In this document: piece by piece, positions 1 to 6,500 of the stretch | Layout: each line of letters starts with the position of its first letter | Position numbering within the stretch: the stretch's first letter is position 1 | NCBI RefSeq assembly: GCF_050313795.1 | Contig: NZ_JBNPMC010000063.1 | Location: forward strand, 1 to 9,143 | DNA: 9,143 nt | Direction of reading: 5' to 3' | Source: CAMBRQ01 sp945870325 | GTDB taxonomy: Bacteria > Bacillota > Clostridia > Lachnospirales > Lachnospiraceae | Program-made: the position numbers and the translations under genes | Notes under the pieces: generated by a model | What the model was told of the DNA's origin: nothing | The model's database searches: none | What the model saw: the letters and a program-made list of their open reading frames with translations, nothing else

Positions 1-494
1 TATCTTAATAACCGAATCTTTCCTATCATCGGTAGTTCCTTCTTCTCTCCCTTACATGCACTTACAATGCCCATGACCATAAGAATGAAACATACAAAAC
101 TCAAGATATCAAATACCCATGAGAACATACTGCCGCCAAAATTAATCCATGAATGAAGTCCCCATACCCAGTCGCCGTCCAACAGGTCTACTACCGCAGA
201 TACAATAAAAAGCACAAGTCCCTGATTGGCATGGAATTTTACATACTGCGACTTTTTATCACCGGCAAGGATTGGTATCAGTACCAGAATCCCCAGATAA
301 GACAATACTCCCATCGCTTTGTTCTTACTCACTTCATCCGGATCAAAGCATTCTTCTGCATCTACGTAAGGTTGTGGATGATAACTATTCTGCGGACCAT
401 ATTCATACTGCTGATTCGGTATTTCTGCACCGCACTGTGTACAGAACTTTACGCCGTCATCTACTTTCGCACCACATTTTACACAATAAGCCAT
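1..494 (-). CDS. zinc-ribbon membrane protein (DUF4870/Tic20-like), runs to window edge
   Basis: Translation from the ATG at 494-492 gives at least 164 residues. The N-terminus is a zinc ribbon: CVKC at residues 4-7 and CTQC at 18-21, each followed by G. A Tyr/Pro/Gln-rich linker (about 24-45) and an acidic stretch follow, then about three hydrophobic segments (roughly 61-78, 88-105, 124-147). The segment YVKFHANQGLVLF (84-96) is typical of small DUF4870-type membrane proteins. The visible end, IGKIRLLR, looks like a natural C-terminus for such proteins. The next two bases are TA, so a TAA or TAG stop may lie one base outside the window; a Tyr codon cannot be excluded. A GGAG ribosome binding site precedes the ATG. 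It lies 48 bp after the 79-residue gene in the same direction, probably at the end of the rnr-smpB transcript. Function is unknown; metal binding and membrane location are inferred from motifs. Confidence 0.82.
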   Translation of the reverse strand, partial: MAYCVKCGAKVDDGVKFCTQCGAEIPNQQYEYGPQNSYHPQPYVDAEECFDPDEVSKNKAMGVLSYLGILVLIPILAGDKKSQYVKFHANQGLVLFIVSAVVDLLDGDWVWGLHSWINFGGSMFSWVFDILSFVCFILMVMGIVSACKGEKKELPMIGKIRLLR

Positions 495-542
495 CTCGTT
501 CTCCTCTCTTTTCCTCTGTTTACTCTATCACCTTTCACAGTT

Positions 543-782
543 CTACTCATCTTCCAGTCCCAGGATCTCAGCCAGCACTTCTATGATGATCTCGTTGGTA
601 CAGGATTTTACATAACCCATCATATGTAAGGAGATCTCATCTTGCTTCTGTGCTTCCGTCAGTGTATCATCATGTTTCGTCTGATCAATCAACTGGATCA
701 GCTGCGGCGTTAGTTCTTCGTACATCTCCACAGTCGTCTGGGTTACCAGTTTTCTTAAGTCTGCTTTCTTTGTCGGTACCAT
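543..782 (-). CDS. small acidic hypothetical protein, translationally coupled to smpB
   Basis: This encodes 79 residues that I do not recognise as a named family. It has no signal peptide, membrane segment or cysteine pair (a single Cys at 61). The composition is Glu/Asp/Lys/Gln-rich and looks mostly helical: a helix around 8-36, a polar turn (HDDTLTEAQ, about 37-45), and a hydrophobic helix around 56-77 (EIIIEVLAEILG) ending in the acidic tail LEDE. It could be a small dimerising or partner-binding protein, but this is only inference. The ATG is supported by an AGGAGG ribosome binding site five bases upstream. That site overlaps the smpB stop codon, so translation is probably coupled to smpB. 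It is followed by the zinc-ribbon gene. Being a real gene is likely; the function is unknown. Confidence 0.8.
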   Translation of the reverse strand: MVPTKKADLRKLVTQTTVEMYEELTPQLIQLIDQTKHDDTLTEAQKQDEISLHMMGYVKSCTNEIIIEVLAEILGLEDE

Positions 783-787
783 CTTAT

Positions 788-794
788 CCTCCTA
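788..794 (-). promoter_or_regulatory. ribosome binding site overlapping the smpB stop codon
   Basis: On the minus strand the smpB stop TAG (794-792) overlaps AGGAGG (793-788), which is five bases from the ATG of the 79-residue gene. A ribosome finishing smpB would sit directly on this site, which favours coupled translation or termination-reinitiation. Confidence 0.75.
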
Positions 795-1259
795 TCCGAA
801 ATTACGAACTTTAAAGTCACGCTGCGCCTCTCTTTGCTGATCCTTCTTTGCGATATCCTGGCGCTTGTCATATAGTTTCTTACCTTTCGCAAGCCCAATC
901 TCTACTTTTACAAGACTTCCTTTAAAATACACCTTTAGCGGCACAATTGCCACTCCTTTTTCTTTCGTCTTGCCAAGCATTTTGTTAATCTCCGCTTTAT
1001 GAAGCAGGAGTTTTCGGACCCTAAGCGGGTCCTTGTTGAAGATATTGCCTTTTTCGTAAGGGCTGATATGCATACCATAGATATAGACTTCACCATTCTC
1101 TATTCGGATAAATGATTCCTTGATACTGCATTTGCCCATCCGAAGAGATTTTACCTCTGTTCCATGCAGTGCAATGCCTGCTTCATAGGTGTCTAATATG
1201 AAGTAATCATGATATGCTTTCTTGTTATTGGCTACCATCTTACCATTCGTCTTCGCCAT
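792..1259 (-). CDS. smpB: SsrA-binding protein SmpB
   Basis: SmpB binds tmRNA (SsrA) and delivers it to stalled ribosomes for trans-translation. From the chosen ATG the protein has 155 residues, normal for the family. It has the NNKKAYHDYFI start (11-21), the GTEVKSLR motif (33-40), KCSIKESFIRIENGEVYIYGMHI through the beta-barrel (43-65), and the basic C-terminal tail YDKRQDIAKKD (130-140), which enters the ribosomal mRNA channel. The frame is open upstream to 1322, but the ATG at 1259-1257 has AAGGAG nine bases upstream (1274-1269), and the family normally starts with a MAK-type sequence. A second ATG at 1238-1236, one base after the rnr stop, has no good ribosome binding site. The chosen start gives a 20 bp overlap with rnr. 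No tmRNA gene is seen in the window. Confidence 0.96.
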   Translation of the reverse strand: MAKTNGKMVANNKKAYHDYFILDTYEAGIALHGTEVKSLRMGKCSIKESFIRIENGEVYIYGMHISPYEKGNIFNKDPLRVRKLLLHKAEINKMLGKTKEKGVAIVPLKVYFKGSLVKVEIGLAKGKKLYDKRQDIAKKDQQREAQRDFKVRNFG

Positions 1260-3399
1260 CTTCCTCATCTCCTTCATCTGCAATCTCAAAATCAATCGTA
1301 CGAAGCAGCCGGTCGGTGTCAATCACCCGTACAGATATCTGCTGCCCCAATTTATATATTTTATAAGTATGCGCTCCTACCATCTCATACCGGTCTGCAT
1401 AATAATCGTAATGATCATCCGTCATGTTCACCACATGGACCAGCCCCTCTATGGTATTCGGAAGTTCCACGTACATTCCCCATTTGGTTATGCTGGATAT
1501 GACTCCCCGGAACACTTCCCCGATATGCTGCTGCATATATTCAACTTTTTTTAATTTTACAGTCTCACGTTCCGCTTCTTCTGCCCTTCTCTCCATCTCG
1601 CTGGAGTGCTTCGTCACCTCCGGAAGGATAGCCTGATAATGTTCTGCTTTCTTCTCATTCATCCTTCCCCTTAAGTTATCCTTGATGATCCGGTGAATCT
1701 GAAGATCAGGATATCTTCGAATCGGAGAGGTAAAATGCGTATAATAATTCGCTGCCAGACCAAAATGCCCTGTATTCTCCGGTGTATACTTCGCCTGCTT
1801 CATAGAGCGCAGCGCAAGTCTGCTAATGAGTGCTTCTTCCGGTGTATCCTCTACTCTCGCGAGCAATTTTTGAATTTCTTTCGGTCTGATTTCATTTACA
1901 CCAACATGCATGGAATAACCGAAATTATTGATGAAGGTTGCCAACGCCCGGATCTTTTCTTCATCCGGCACTTCATGCGTCCGGTATACAAAAGGCAGTT
2001 CCTGCCAGTAATAGTCTTCCGCTACCGTCTCATTAGCAAGCAGCATAAAATCCTCAATAATCTTCGTAGCCACATTCCGGTCATAAGGCTTAATCTCCAC
2101 AGGTCTTCCCTTCTCATCCAGCACCATCTTCGTCTCCGGGAAATCAAAGTCTATCGATCCACGTCTCTGTCTGCGCGCCCGTAATACGCCTGACAGTTCC
2201 CGCATCAGTTCGAACATCGGCACTAACGTCTGATAACGTTCTATTTCTTCCGGATCTCTGTCTTCCAGGATCTTCTTCACACTGGTATAGGTCATCCTCT
2301 CATCCACATGAATCACCGTCTCAGCAATCTCGTGATCGATGACGATTCCCTTTGGATTCACCGTCATGATACAACTAAGTGCCAATCGATCCTCTCCCGC
2401 ATTCAGCGAGCAGATACCGTTCGACAACTTATGGGGCAGCATAGGGATAACCCGGTCCACCAGATATACGCTGGTTCCACGCTCCAAAGCCTCTCTGTCA
2501 ATTGCGCTATTCTCCTGCACATAGTTGGTTACATCAGCAATGTGAACCCCCAGTATATAGTTCTCTCCCGCTCTTGTCACCGATACTGCATCATCCAGAT
2601 CCTTAGCATCCTCGCCATCTATAGTCACCATCTGCCAGTCCCGGATATCCTTTCGTCCCGCACGGTCAGCTTCACTTACATCCTTCGCTACACGTTCTGC
2701 CTGATTCAGAATCTTCTCTGAGAATTCTACCGGCAGATCATAACCTTTCACAATGGACATAATGTCTGTCCCCGGATCATTAATATGACCGATAATCTCT
2801 ATCACTTTTCCTTCCGGCTTCTTTCCCGGTTCTCCGTAAGAAGTCAGTTCTACAACCACCTTATGCCCGTTTATGGCTCCTTTTGACCTCTCCACCGGAA
2901 TAAAAATATCCTGGAAAAATCTCTGGTTATCCGGAATTACAAATCCATAGTTCTTGTTTTCCTTCATCTGATACAGACCAACAACCTTCGTCAGGCCTCT
3001 GGATACAATTCGTACAATCTTCCCTTCACGGCTTCTCCCCTGTGGCTCTCTCGTAATCGTGACCTCAACTTCATCTCCGTCAAAGGCTCCGTTCGTATCC
3101 TCTTCTCCTATGAATATATCAGAATCCTCGTCCGGGATCACAACGAATCCATAGCCTCTAAGGTTCGCCCTGTAAATACCGGTCAGGCGCTTTGCTTCTC
3201 CCTTACAGTATTTTCCCCGTTTCGACAGATAGATCTTACCGTCTGTCTCCAGCGATTCCAACACTTTGCGCAGGTCATCCCGCTGTTCCTTTGGAACCTG
3301 CAGAAGCATGGCAAGTTCTTTGAACTTCATCGGAACATACAGATCATCACATATGAGGTCATAGATTACCTTTTTTCTCTTTTCAAATGTCTTGTCCAT
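1240..3399 (-). CDS. rnr: ribonuclease R (3'-5' exoribonuclease)
   Basis: This 719-residue RNase R of the RNB/RNase II family is a processive, Mg-dependent 3'-5' exoribonuclease that can pass through structured RNA and degrades mRNA released during trans-translation. Domains in order: N-terminal winged helix (about 1-65), two cold-shock OB folds (about 70-135 and 138-205, with RGYGFV at 81-86 and NYGFVIPD at 150-157), the RNB catalytic domain (about 250-580), and S1 (about 626-706). The catalytic motif DGEDAKDLDDAV (261-272) supplies the metal-binding aspartates. HFTSPIRRYPDLQIHR (555-570) is the conserved C-terminal RNB signature. The tail after S1 is short and strongly acidic (708-718), not the Lys-rich tail of the E. 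coli enzyme. The start is fixed because an in-frame TAA lies two codons upstream; GGAGG is 11 bases upstream. It follows secG by 176 bp and overlaps smpB. Confidence 0.97.
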   Translation of the reverse strand: MDKTFEKRKKVIYDLICDDLYVPMKFKELAMLLQVPKEQRDDLRKVLESLETDGKIYLSKRGKYCKGEAKRLTGIYRANLRGYGFVVIPDEDSDIFIGEEDTNGAFDGDEVEVTITREPQGRSREGKIVRIVSRGLTKVVGLYQMKENKNYGFVIPDNQRFFQDIFIPVERSKGAINGHKVVVELTSYGEPGKKPEGKVIEIIGHINDPGTDIMSIVKGYDLPVEFSEKILNQAERVAKDVSEADRAGRKDIRDWQMVTIDGEDAKDLDDAVSVTRAGENYILGVHIADVTNYVQENSAIDREALERGTSVYLVDRVIPMLPHKLSNGICSLNAGEDRLALSCIMTVNPKGIVIDHEIAETVIHVDERMTYTSVKKILEDRDPEEIERYQTLVPMFELMRELSGVLRARRQRRGSIDFDFPETKMVLDEKGRPVEIKPYDRNVATKIIEDFMLLANETVAEDYYWQELPFVYRTHEVPDEEKIRALATFINNFGYSMHVGVNEIRPKEIQKLLARVEDTPEEALISRLALRSMKQAKYTPENTGHFGLAANYYTHFTSPIRRYPDLQIHRIIKDNLRGRMNEKKAEHYQAILPEVTKHSSEMERRAEEAERETVKLKKVEYMQQHIGEVFRGVISSITKWGMYVELPNTIEGLVHVVNMTDDHYDYYADRYEMVGAHTYKIYKLGQQISVRVIDTDRLLRTIDFEIADEGDEEDGEDEW

Positions 3400-3575
3400 C
3401 TCTTACAAGTCCTCCAATGGCATATCTTTTAAACACATCCGCTGTCCCTGGTATACGCAAAGAGACACTCCCATACAGGAGTGTCCCACCATTCTCATAA
3501 AAATATACATTACCGTGCAAAGCACGCCACCCATAAGGTGTGTATTGCGGTATGCTCGAATGAGTATGCCTTGTC
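3400..3575 (-). promoter_or_regulatory. structured secG-rnr intergenic leader with several short hairpins
   Basis: This gap contains at least four inverted repeats: 3464-3485 (8 bp perfect stem GACACTCC/GGAGTGTC, 6-nt loop), 3514-3526 (CGTGC/GCACG, AAA loop), 3528-3540 (CACC/GGTG) and 3549-3570 (9 bp, two G-T wobbles on the plus strand, A-C mismatches on the minus strand). In the transcribed minus direction the 3464-3485 hairpin is followed by TCTTTG, too weak a T-tract for a confident terminator. I find no convincing SigA promoter. It may be a read-through attenuator or a structured rnr leader. The overlapping TTG-initiated frame (3583-3383) is not treated as a gene. Confidence 0.4.
3464..3485 (-). 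terminator. hairpin before rnr, possible weak terminator or attenuator
   Basis: A perfect 8 bp stem with a 6-nt loop is followed on the minus strand by a short, interrupted T-tract (TCTTTG). It lies 64 bp before the rnr start. It could partly terminate secG transcripts or protect mRNA ends; the weak T-tract argues against a strong terminator. Confidence 0.35.
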
Positions 3576-3818
3576 TTATGCAAATACTTTCAAATTCAAC
3601 ACTGCTGCCAGTACAATAAACAGAATCGCAAGGAACTTCGTAGACTTCACCAGTGCACCCTCCATAGAGCGTCCCTTGTTCTGTCCCCAGTAAGAATCAG
3701 CCATGCCACCGATGGTGCCAAGTCCTGCTGACTTACCTTCCTGCATCAACACGATTGCCGTTAACGCGATACAGTCTATTGCAAATATAATCATTAAAAC
3801 CGTCTTTAAAATCTCCAC
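3576..3818 (-). CDS. secG: preprotein translocase subunit SecG
   Basis: This 80-residue SecG is the small accessory subunit of the SecYEG channel that assists SecA-driven protein export across the membrane. Two membrane segments are visible (about 5-25 and 60-78), separated by the conserved cytosolic loop LMQEGKSAGLGTIGG (24-38) and YWGQNKGRSMEG (43-54), characteristic of Firmicutes SecG. Length is normal. The start codon is GTG at 3818-3816, preceded by AGGAGG eight bases upstream. A strong promoter lies immediately upstream, so secG appears to head the secG-rnr-smpB transcript rather than depend on eno. This gene order is common in Firmicutes. Confidence 0.95.
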   Translation of the reverse strand: MEILKTVLMIIFAIDCIALTAIVLMQEGKSAGLGTIGGMADSYWGQNKGRSMEGALVKSTKFLAILFIVLAAVLNLKVFA

Positions 3819-3849
3819 TTTCTACACCTCCTGCGGATAAACCATTATT

Positions 3850-3878
3850 ATTCTATCACAGGAGAGAATTAATGACAA
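3850..3878 (-). promoter_or_regulatory. SigA promoter of secG
   Basis: On the minus strand, -35 TTGTCA (3878-3873), a 17 bp spacer and -10 TAGAAT (3855-3850) predict a start near 3843, about 25 bases before the GTG. A run of seven A (3888-3882) sits just upstream of the -35, in the position of an UP element. Confidence 0.75.
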
Positions 3879-3889
3879 GGATTTTTTTC

Positions 3890-3932
3890 AGTTTGGGACA
3901 TAGTAAAAGTACATTTTACTACGTCCCAAACT
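3890..3932. repeat. long palindrome between eno and secG
   Basis: The arms 3890-3908 and 3914-3932 form a 19 bp stem with a 5-nt loop (GTACA). The only imperfection is an A-C pair on plus-strand RNA, which becomes a G-U wobble on minus-strand RNA, so the minus transcript folds without interruption. It begins 20 bp after the eno stop. Neither side has a following T-tract: the minus strand continues TGAAAAAAATC and the plus strand continues with mixed sequence. It is therefore not a standard intrinsic terminator. It might act as a 3'-end stabiliser of eno mRNA or be a dispersed palindromic repeat. Confidence 0.7.
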
Positions 3933-3952
3933 AGCATATACCCTGTACCTAT

Positions 3953-5254
3953 TTAAATCGCAAATGGATTCATATACTCTGCCACATCCCCCAGCCGCTC
4001 TTCTATTCTAAGCAACTGGTTATATTTTTCCACTCGTTCAGACCTGCATGGCGCGCCGGTCTTAATCTGTCCTGCGTTAAAAGCCACCGCAATATCTGCA
4101 ATAATGGCATCCGCTGTCTCTCCGGATCTATGGGATACAATCGTCTTATACCCTGCATTCTTTGCCATCTCTATTGCATCGAATGCCTCTGTCAGTGTTC
4201 CAATCTGGTTCACTTTAATCAGGATTGCATTTGCCGCCTTTTTCTCGATGCCTTTTTTCAGCCGTTTTGTATTCGTAACAAAGAGATCATCTCCGACCAG
4301 CTGGATATGCAGACCCAGCCTGGTCGTAAGCAATTCCCATCCTTCCCAGTCTTCCTCATCCAAAGGATCTTCAATAGAAGCAATCGGGAATTCCTCTGTC
4401 AGTTCTTCGTAATAATCAATCAATTCTTCCGCTGACCGTATGATCTTATGCCCATGCATCCGGCTCTCGCCTTCAAATACATATTTGCGGAAGTTCTTAT
4501 CATATAATTCTGTTGCTGCCACATCCAGAGCAAATACAATATCTTCTCCCAACTTATATCCCGCTGTCTTTACTGCTTCCGCAATGAAACGAAGCGCCTC
4601 CTTCGCATCCGGAAGATCCGGGGCGAACCCGCCTTCATCTCCCACCGCAGTACTGTACCCCTGTTCCTTCAAAAGCCTCTTCAATGCATGATAGATTTCC
4701 GCACACATCCGAAGTCCTTCCCGAAAACAGCACGCACCCACAGGCATGATCATGAATTCCTGGATATCAATCGTATTATCCGCGTGCTTTCCTCCATTCA
4801 TAATGTTCATCATCGGTACCGGCATCTGCTTGGCATTCGTCCCGCCCAGGTATGAAAAAAGCGGCAGTCTCAATGCGTCTGCCGCTGCTCTTGCTGCTGC
4901 CATAGATACCCCGAGCATCGCATTGGCTCCCAGATGGGACTTATTCTCCGTTCCATCTAACTGAACCAGAACCCGGTCGAGTTCTGTCTGTTCGAATACA
5001 TTCATTCCGATGACCGCCGGAGCAATCTTAGCATTCACATGGTCTACTGCCCGTTCCACGCCAAGCCCTCCATAGCGCTCTTCTTTATCCCTTAACTCCA
5101 ACGCCTCATACTGACCGGTAGATGCCCCGGAAGGCACACAGGCTCTTCCACAATGCTCATCTCCTGCCAGTACCTCTACTTCTATGGTAGGATTCCCGCG
5201 GGAATCCAGTATTTCTCTCGCGTACACATCTGTAATCGGTAAATACTTATGCAT
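3953..5254 (-). CDS. eno: enolase (phosphopyruvate hydratase)
   Basis: Enolase converts 2-phosphoglycerate to phosphoenolpyruvate in glycolysis, in the cytosol, using Mg2+. The protein is complete at 433 residues, the usual length. The N-terminal domain has AREILDSRGNPT (12-23) and VPSGASTGQYEALELRD (40-56), the mobile loop with the substrate-closing serine. The barrel domain has MNIMNGGKHADN (149-160), GDEGGFAP (205-212, with catalytic E207), metal ligands D244 and E295 (SIEDP, 293-297) and the aspartates of VGDDLFVTN (320-328), LIKVNQIGT (345-353, catalytic K347), SHRSGETAD (374-382) and KTGAPCRSER (398-407). The ATG has AAGGAGG nine bases upstream. It lies 70 bp after the dehydrogenase. 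A TAGAAT at 5305-5300 could be a -10 box, but no good -35 is seen, so an own promoter is uncertain. Confidence 0.98.
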   Translation of the reverse strand: MHKYLPITDVYAREILDSRGNPTIEVEVLAGDEHCGRACVPSGASTGQYEALELRDKEERYGGLGVERAVDHVNAKIAPAVIGMNVFEQTELDRVLVQLDGTENKSHLGANAMLGVSMAAARAAADALRLPLFSYLGGTNAKQMPVPMMNIMNGGKHADNTIDIQEFMIMPVGACCFREGLRMCAEIYHALKRLLKEQGYSTAVGDEGGFAPDLPDAKEALRFIAEAVKTAGYKLGEDIVFALDVAATELYDKNFRKYVFEGESRMHGHKIIRSAEELIDYYEELTEEFPIASIEDPLDEEDWEGWELLTTRLGLHIQLVGDDLFVTNTKRLKKGIEKKAANAILIKVNQIGTLTEAFDAIEMAKNAGYKTIVSHRSGETADAIIADIAVAFNAGQIKTGAPCRSERVEKYNQLLRIEERLGDVAEYMNPFAI

Positions 5255-5258
5255 CTTC

Positions 5259-5281
5259 TACTTCCTCCTTCATAGGAAGTA
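5259..5281 (-). promoter_or_regulatory. small hairpin over the eno ribosome binding site
   Basis: On the minus strand TACTTCC (5281-5275) can pair with GGAAGTA (5265-5259) around a 9-nt loop. The eno Shine-Dalgarno AAGGAGG (5270-5264) lies partly in the loop and partly in the 3' arm. It could modulate eno translation, but a 7 bp stem of this kind may also be incidental. Confidence 0.35.
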
Positions 5282-5324
5282 TTATGCACCGATTCCAGAA
5301 TTCTAATGCGGGAAAACAGAATCA

Positions 5325-6440
5325 CTAATACAACTTTCTGTATATATCCGCCATCTGCTGCCAGGTCAGTTTGACATAACTCTGATTCAAAAGTCTCTGC
5401 TGTGATTCTTCCACACTTTTTGCGAAGCCTTCAATCTCCTCTTCCGTCATTCCATATTCATGCAAATGCTTTCTTGCAATAATCTTGTCAAGCAATGCCT
5501 CCAGTTCCTGATACACTGCTTCTTCATTACACTCCAACAGCCCGCTTAAGAAACGATTCAGTTTCTCAATCTTTCCCTCTGGCTTCAATTCCTGATACAC
5601 AGCGAATACTGCCGTCAGAAACTGGTAGTTCGCCTCTCCGTGCGTCACATGATACACACCACTCAATGGATAAGACATCGCATGTACCGCGCCTGTTCCC
5701 GCATTGCCGAATGCTACTCCTGCCAGATTGCTCGCTGTCAGGAACTCATCCAGCAGATTCATACGGTAGCCCGGTCCATGTTCCACAAGCTTACGGAATC
5801 CTTCAATGATCATCTCCATCGCCTTCATGCTGAACATCTCTGTATAGAGATTCGCTTTCGGGGATACATAAGACTCAATTGCATGAATAAATGCATCAAT
5901 CGCACTGGTTGCAAAAAAAGAATACGGAAGCCCACTCAAAAGTTCAGGTATCAACACTGCATCATCGGCATAGATCTCATCCACTGCCAATCCAAGTTTC
6001 GTATGCAGGCTGGTAAGTTCTGTAATCGACACATTCGATACCTCAGATCCTGCACCACACGTAGTTGGCACCGCGACCAATTGACGAGCCTTTTTAAGCG
6101 GCACTTTGCGCTGAAAGATCTCCTCTGCCTTATATGTACCCTCCAGCACCAGAATCTTCGCCATGTCAATGACCGCGCCACCGCCAATCGCTATGATCCT
6201 TGTACATCCAGCCCTGGCAAAATCCTGTATCAGACCATCTATCATAATGTCCGTTGGTTCCCCAGCCCCATACTTACTCTTATACTCAACATGGGCTTCC
6301 AGTCCAAGCGGCGCAAAATACGTCTCATAGATACTCTTGCTTGCCAGGATAAAATCTCCCTTGCCAATCTGATATTCTTTCACGAATTCTTCTGCATGTT
6401 CAAACTTTTGAATTTTTGGTTTCTGTTGAAATATTTTCAT
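5325..6440 (-). CDS. 4hbD: iron-containing alcohol dehydrogenase, probable 4-hydroxybutyrate dehydrogenase
   Basis: This 371-residue protein is a group III (Fe-dependent) alcohol dehydrogenase. The nucleotide-binding loop is IGGGAVIDMAK (85-95), with VPTTCGAGSEVSN at 124-136. By family analogy the metal ligands are D182 and H186 (SAIDAFIHAIES) plus H253 and H267 (14 apart, in GAVHAMSYP and VTHGEANY). From memory, the length and many stretches (GKGDFIL, KYGAGEPTD, FGNAGTGAVHA, YGMTEEEIE, ESQQRLL) match the Clostridium kluyveri 4-hydroxybutyrate dehydrogenase closely. That enzyme interconverts succinate semialdehyde and 4-hydroxybutyrate with NAD in the succinate-to-butyrate route. Usual partners (sucD, 4-hydroxybutyrate CoA-transferase) are not in the window, so the substrate remains an inference; another short-chain alcohol or aldehyde is the alternative. 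GAGGTGA precedes the ATG. A MITE-like element lies 69 bp upstream. Confidence 0.8.
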   Translation of the reverse strand: MKIFQQKPKIQKFEHAEEFVKEYQIGKGDFILASKSIYETYFAPLGLEAHVEYKSKYGAGEPTDIMIDGLIQDFARAGCTRIIAIGGGAVIDMAKILVLEGTYKAEEIFQRKVPLKKARQLVAVPTTCGAGSEVSNVSITELTSLHTKLGLAVDEIYADDAVLIPELLSGLPYSFFATSAIDAFIHAIESYVSPKANLYTEMFSMKAMEMIIEGFRKLVEHGPGYRMNLLDEFLTASNLAGVAFGNAGTGAVHAMSYPLSGVYHVTHGEANYQFLTAVFAVYQELKPEGKIEKLNRFLSGLLECNEEAVYQELEALLDKIIARKHLHEYGMTEEEIEGFAKSVEESQQRLLNQSYVKLTWQQMADIYRKLY

Positions 6441-6465
6441 CTTGTCTCACCTCGTATATTTTCCA

Positions 6466-6497
6466 TAAAATGCATGAAAAGCCTCTTTAAAATGCAT
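6466..6497. repeat. 10 bp direct repeat upstream of the dehydrogenase, candidate operator
   Basis: TAAAATGCAT occurs at 6466-6475 and 6488-6497, a 22 bp period or about two helical turns. Each copy contains the palindrome ATGCAT. It lies 26-57 bp before the dehydrogenase ATG, where a promoter is expected but no clear -35/-10 pair is visible. Two same-face binding sites for a regulator are possible; AT-rich chance similarity is the alternative. Confidence 0.35.
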
Positions 6498-6500
6498 TTT

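Noticed and set aside
495..542. Search for a tmRNA (ssrA) gene near smpB
   Set aside because: The gaps after smpB are far too short and no tRNA-like ends are visible anywhere in the window.
1260..1322. 21-residue N-terminal extension of SmpB
   Set aside because: It lies fully within the rnr coding region, is unlike SmpB N-termini, and the ATG at 1259 has the good ribosome binding site.
3383..3583. 66-codon minus-strand frame filling the secG-rnr gap
   Set aside because: It starts with TTG inside the secG end, has no clear ribosome binding site, ends inside rnr in another frame and coincides with hairpins. Chance openness over this length is not unusual.
3890..3932. Intrinsic terminator for eno
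   Set aside because: No T-tract follows the stem in either direction, so it is listed as a palindrome rather than a terminator.
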